Shown: positions 61,334 to 64,000 of the stretch, piece by piece
Layout: each line of letters opens with the position of its first letter
Position numbering within the stretch: position 1 is the first letter of the stretch
Assembly (NCBI GenBank): GCA_035222895.1
Contig: JAVYIG010007165.1
Span: 42,166 to 106,165, forward strand
Direction of reading: 5' to 3'
DNA from: Strongylocentrotus droebachiensis
Taxonomy: Eukaryota; Echinodermata; Echinoidea; Camarodonta; Strongylocentrotidae
DNA length: 64,000 nucleotides
Translations under genes and position numbers: made by a program
Notes under the pieces: model-generated
The model's input: only the letters and a program-made list of their open reading frames with translations
What the model was told of the DNA's origin: nothing
Databases searched by the model: none

Positions 61334-64000
61334 CTTGGATCAAGTCACAGGGGCAAGCAATGCCAAAGATGGACTCCTAAGAACTAAGTACACAATGCTT
61401 ATCGTCAATACACACTAAGAGGACAAGTCTGTAGTTGAACAGCCATATTGTCAAACACCAATCTCTGGCCCACTAAATATAAATTCCATTTACACACATC
61501 TCTTAAACTTCTCTGTCCTGTTTTAACCAAACTAAAGAAACAAATGCTGCAATCGTATGGCTATATGATTTAGCAAAACTGTTGATGTTCCTTCTTCATA
61601 ACATGTTCCAATCCTGGTTGAACTTGTTCAACTGATCAAACTTTACATATATATTCCTATACCATTTCACCAGCACGCATCCACAAATCTTCTGATATCT
61701 TCAAATCGCTTGCTGCTCGGCTGTGCTCGCCTTCAGAAAATAAGAATTCCCTTAGCTTTCTCTATCCCAGTGCGTCACAGGCACACTCATAGGTCACATC
61801 TTAAGCCAAGACATTCCAAATCTCTTTAATTAGTCCATGTTACCTTGTAGGCAGATCAACAGTTTATTGAGGAACATACCCTCTCAACATCCTTGATTGC
61901 TAATGCTAGATCAGTCACGTCGAACCCCACAGATCCCTCACTGATGTCTGCTTAGTTCATGTAGAGCTAGTCAGAAAAGTGGTGATAAAATGCTTGGGTG
62001 CTGCTCATCTAATCCTGCAAATGAATTCCTTGCACATTATTGTAAGTCAATCATGTGAGCTTTACTGAGTCTCAATGATTAATCTTAAAACCACTGATAG
62101 GGCAGAACAAGGAGGAAAATCTGAACAATGCATGATGTCAACATAACAGACAGGTCTTCAAAATACAAAGCAACCGATTTGTGACAACTGCTCAGCCTAA
62201 GCCAGGATGGGAAATACAAATCTTGGAGATGTCATCTGTAGAAACCTTGATAAAACACATTTCAACATACTGTACTCTGATCTTCAAGTCCATGTTCAAA
62301 AGGAAACCAGGAAGAGAGGACAACTACGCCTACTGTATGGTCAAGACTACCACTATACCTGTCAAATAAAAAAAAATGAAGTTGCTATTTGTGGTTCTTA
62401 TATTCATTAGAATTAAATATATATATACACTGGAGTTCACAATTATATTTGGTATGTAGCAGAATAAAAACAAGAATAATGTGTGTCCAGGAGCACTTCT
62501 GAAACATCCATTCAGATATCAATGAAACAAGTCCAATACAAAATCCAGAAATTATCACTGTCATAGTAAATGTAAAGGATGTGGCAAGAAAATTTATACA
62601 AATGGTGACCCTTAAAGATAAAAATCTCTGGCTCTACTGCAAGACTTGATGGAGACATTGTTTAGAATTAGATGAGATCACTGCCCCATTTTCATCTATT
62701 TGGCCTCTTCATATCCAGGGCAGTCCTTACATCAATTATGAAGCATTGTTCATCAAAAAAAAATCAAGAACAATCCTATTTTCCCCCTAAGAAGTGATAT
62801 AAATACAACATACTGAAGGAACAAATTATGGTGAGGAGGAGAAAGAGAGAGAGAGAGGTTGGATAATAGAAGAGGAGACAGAAGGGGGAAAAGAAGGGGA
62901 AGAGAGAGAGATAAAGAGAGGGGGGATGGGGGAGATAGAAGGAGGGGGGGGGGGGGGAGGGAGAAATCCATTGACCAATCCACAAGAAATCTATTGATAC
63001 AGTTCCACCCATCATCAGGTATTTCATTGATTGCATCTGAGCAAAAGGGGGCCTACCTTTTTTTGTAAATCAATGACAATTATTAAGACAAAACCTCCAA
63101 TCAAATGCCCTTCATTATTCATTGTGAAACTATTGCTTCCATAGTTTAAACAGCAAGCAAACTGAGAAGTTGATCACTTGAATCATTCAGAATTGTTGCT
63201 TTTTGTCATGACATTCAAGATCACACATGTCTGTGCATCATACATGTACATTTTTCCATAGGTAGTTGTAGTTTTTGTATAATTTTAAATATCAGCCTAT
63301 GAATCAGATAGGTTCATAAACTATGTAGATACTGTACAAGCACAATGTTATGACGATGTGGGCCAACATATAACATGCAATGAAAAAAAGAGGGTTCCCC
63401 CCCCCCCCAAGAACCTACAACATAATAGGATTTAACAAAACACCCCCTTTTTCCTCTTTAAAGATTTTAAAGTGTTATGAAGCATAAGTGATTGTTCACG
63501 AATGAGGTTTCAACATTGATGCTCTTTACTGACTAAAAGCCTCAAACTCCCATTCACCTTTCATCCATGATCTTCATTATCCATGATGGGATAAGCTGAG
63601 GATTGGAAGAGGATTATCCTGCCCCTCTCTTAATCCCTCCTCTACATGTATGTGCTTAGGAAACTGATTGTACTTGCGGGATACATTAGTTCATATGGTA
63701 CATGCATGTTCTATATCATGATCACAGTCTGACGTGAAGAAAATGGCTTTAAAGGGAAATCTAACCTTGAAAGGTGGTATGAAAAGTGAAAAGTTATGAA
63801 TTTTTAAAAGTTTAATTACTATAAGATGGGCTCTACAAGTCGGCTGAATCAGTAACGTCTCTGTGTCTCTGTAGTGGCAGACAACTTTCCCATTTGTTTC
63901 AAACTTTGGATACATTAGATCATGATAACAGGGGAGACAAAGCACGGGAAGAAAAGAGAAAGAGAATGATTTTCATATGATTTCCTCCACCCCCCCCCCA
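61334..64000. other. 5' flank of the AFAP-like gene
   Basis: It should contain the 5' UTR and promoter, but I see no convincing TATA box, CpG-rich core or upstream exon. It contains GA- and G-rich simple repeats (62840-62958), a C-run near 63399 and, near 63747-63765, an AAAGGGAAATCTAACC motif that looks like a dispersed repeat fragment. Confidence 0.35.

Noticed and set aside
61760-61795. CRE-like TGACGCA near GTGCGTCACAGG as a promoter element
   Set aside because: A single short match about 450 bp upstream of the ATG, without a mapped start site or other core elements.

Overview
The window is AT-rich, intron-rich animal DNA. The dispersed-repeat repertoire (DIRS retrotransposons, TTAA-target MITEs, short repeats with a TAGCGC core, minisatellites) points to a marine invertebrate deuterostome, most likely an echinoderm such as a sea urchin. 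That placement is an inference.

One host gene fills most of the window, on the minus strand. I could chain 21 coding exons from an ATG at 61333 to a TGA at 8644. Every junction is GT..AG and the reading phase is kept across all 20 introns; only the end of exon 4 and the terminal exon are doubtful. The predicted protein is about 1208 residues and belongs to the actin filament-associated protein family (AFAP1 / AFAP1L1 / AFAP1L2-XB130). It has acidic tyrosine motifs, two PH domains, YDDV-type tyrosine motifs, a lysine-rich linker, a C-terminal coiled coil and a family-like C-terminus. By family analogy it is a Src-pathway adaptor that cross-links actin. It has an unusually long N-terminal exon of 293 residues with a coiled coil, a glycine run and a KTVTF motif. 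A long 3' UTR probably runs to a poly(A) signal near 4918.

Layout from left to right. 1-4900 is intergenic with a large minisatellite (3090-4145). 4901-8643 is the probable 3' UTR. 8644-30361 holds exons 21 to 11 with many MITEs, a SINE and a piggyBac-like element. 30784-36702 is a DIRS-type tyrosine-recombinase retrotransposon in intron 10. 37085-46394 holds exons 10 to 4. 47031-52756 is a second, very similar DIRS copy in intron 3. 52896-53482 holds exons 3 and 2. Intron 1 (53483-60453) carries a 76-bp satellite with nested LINE and MITE insertions and a relic reverse-transcriptase fragment. Exon 1 is 60454-61333, and the rest is 5' flank.

Three observations stand out. First, several tandem duplications in this gene sit on splice sites: a 50-bp repeat copying the exon 17 donor five times, a 99-bp repeat copying the exon 7 donor, an AG-free 26-bp minisatellite abutting the exon 7 acceptor, and a 36-nt repeat duplicating the exon 2 acceptor. 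Second, the two DIRS copies share the same lesions (loss of the RT YxDD segment, HxxH in place of HxxR in the recombinase, frameshifts) although they sit at unrelated sites, which suggests a defective lineage mobilised in trans. Third, at least four unrelated element families here use TTAA targets, and one of them has its empty site displayed by neighbouring satellite units.
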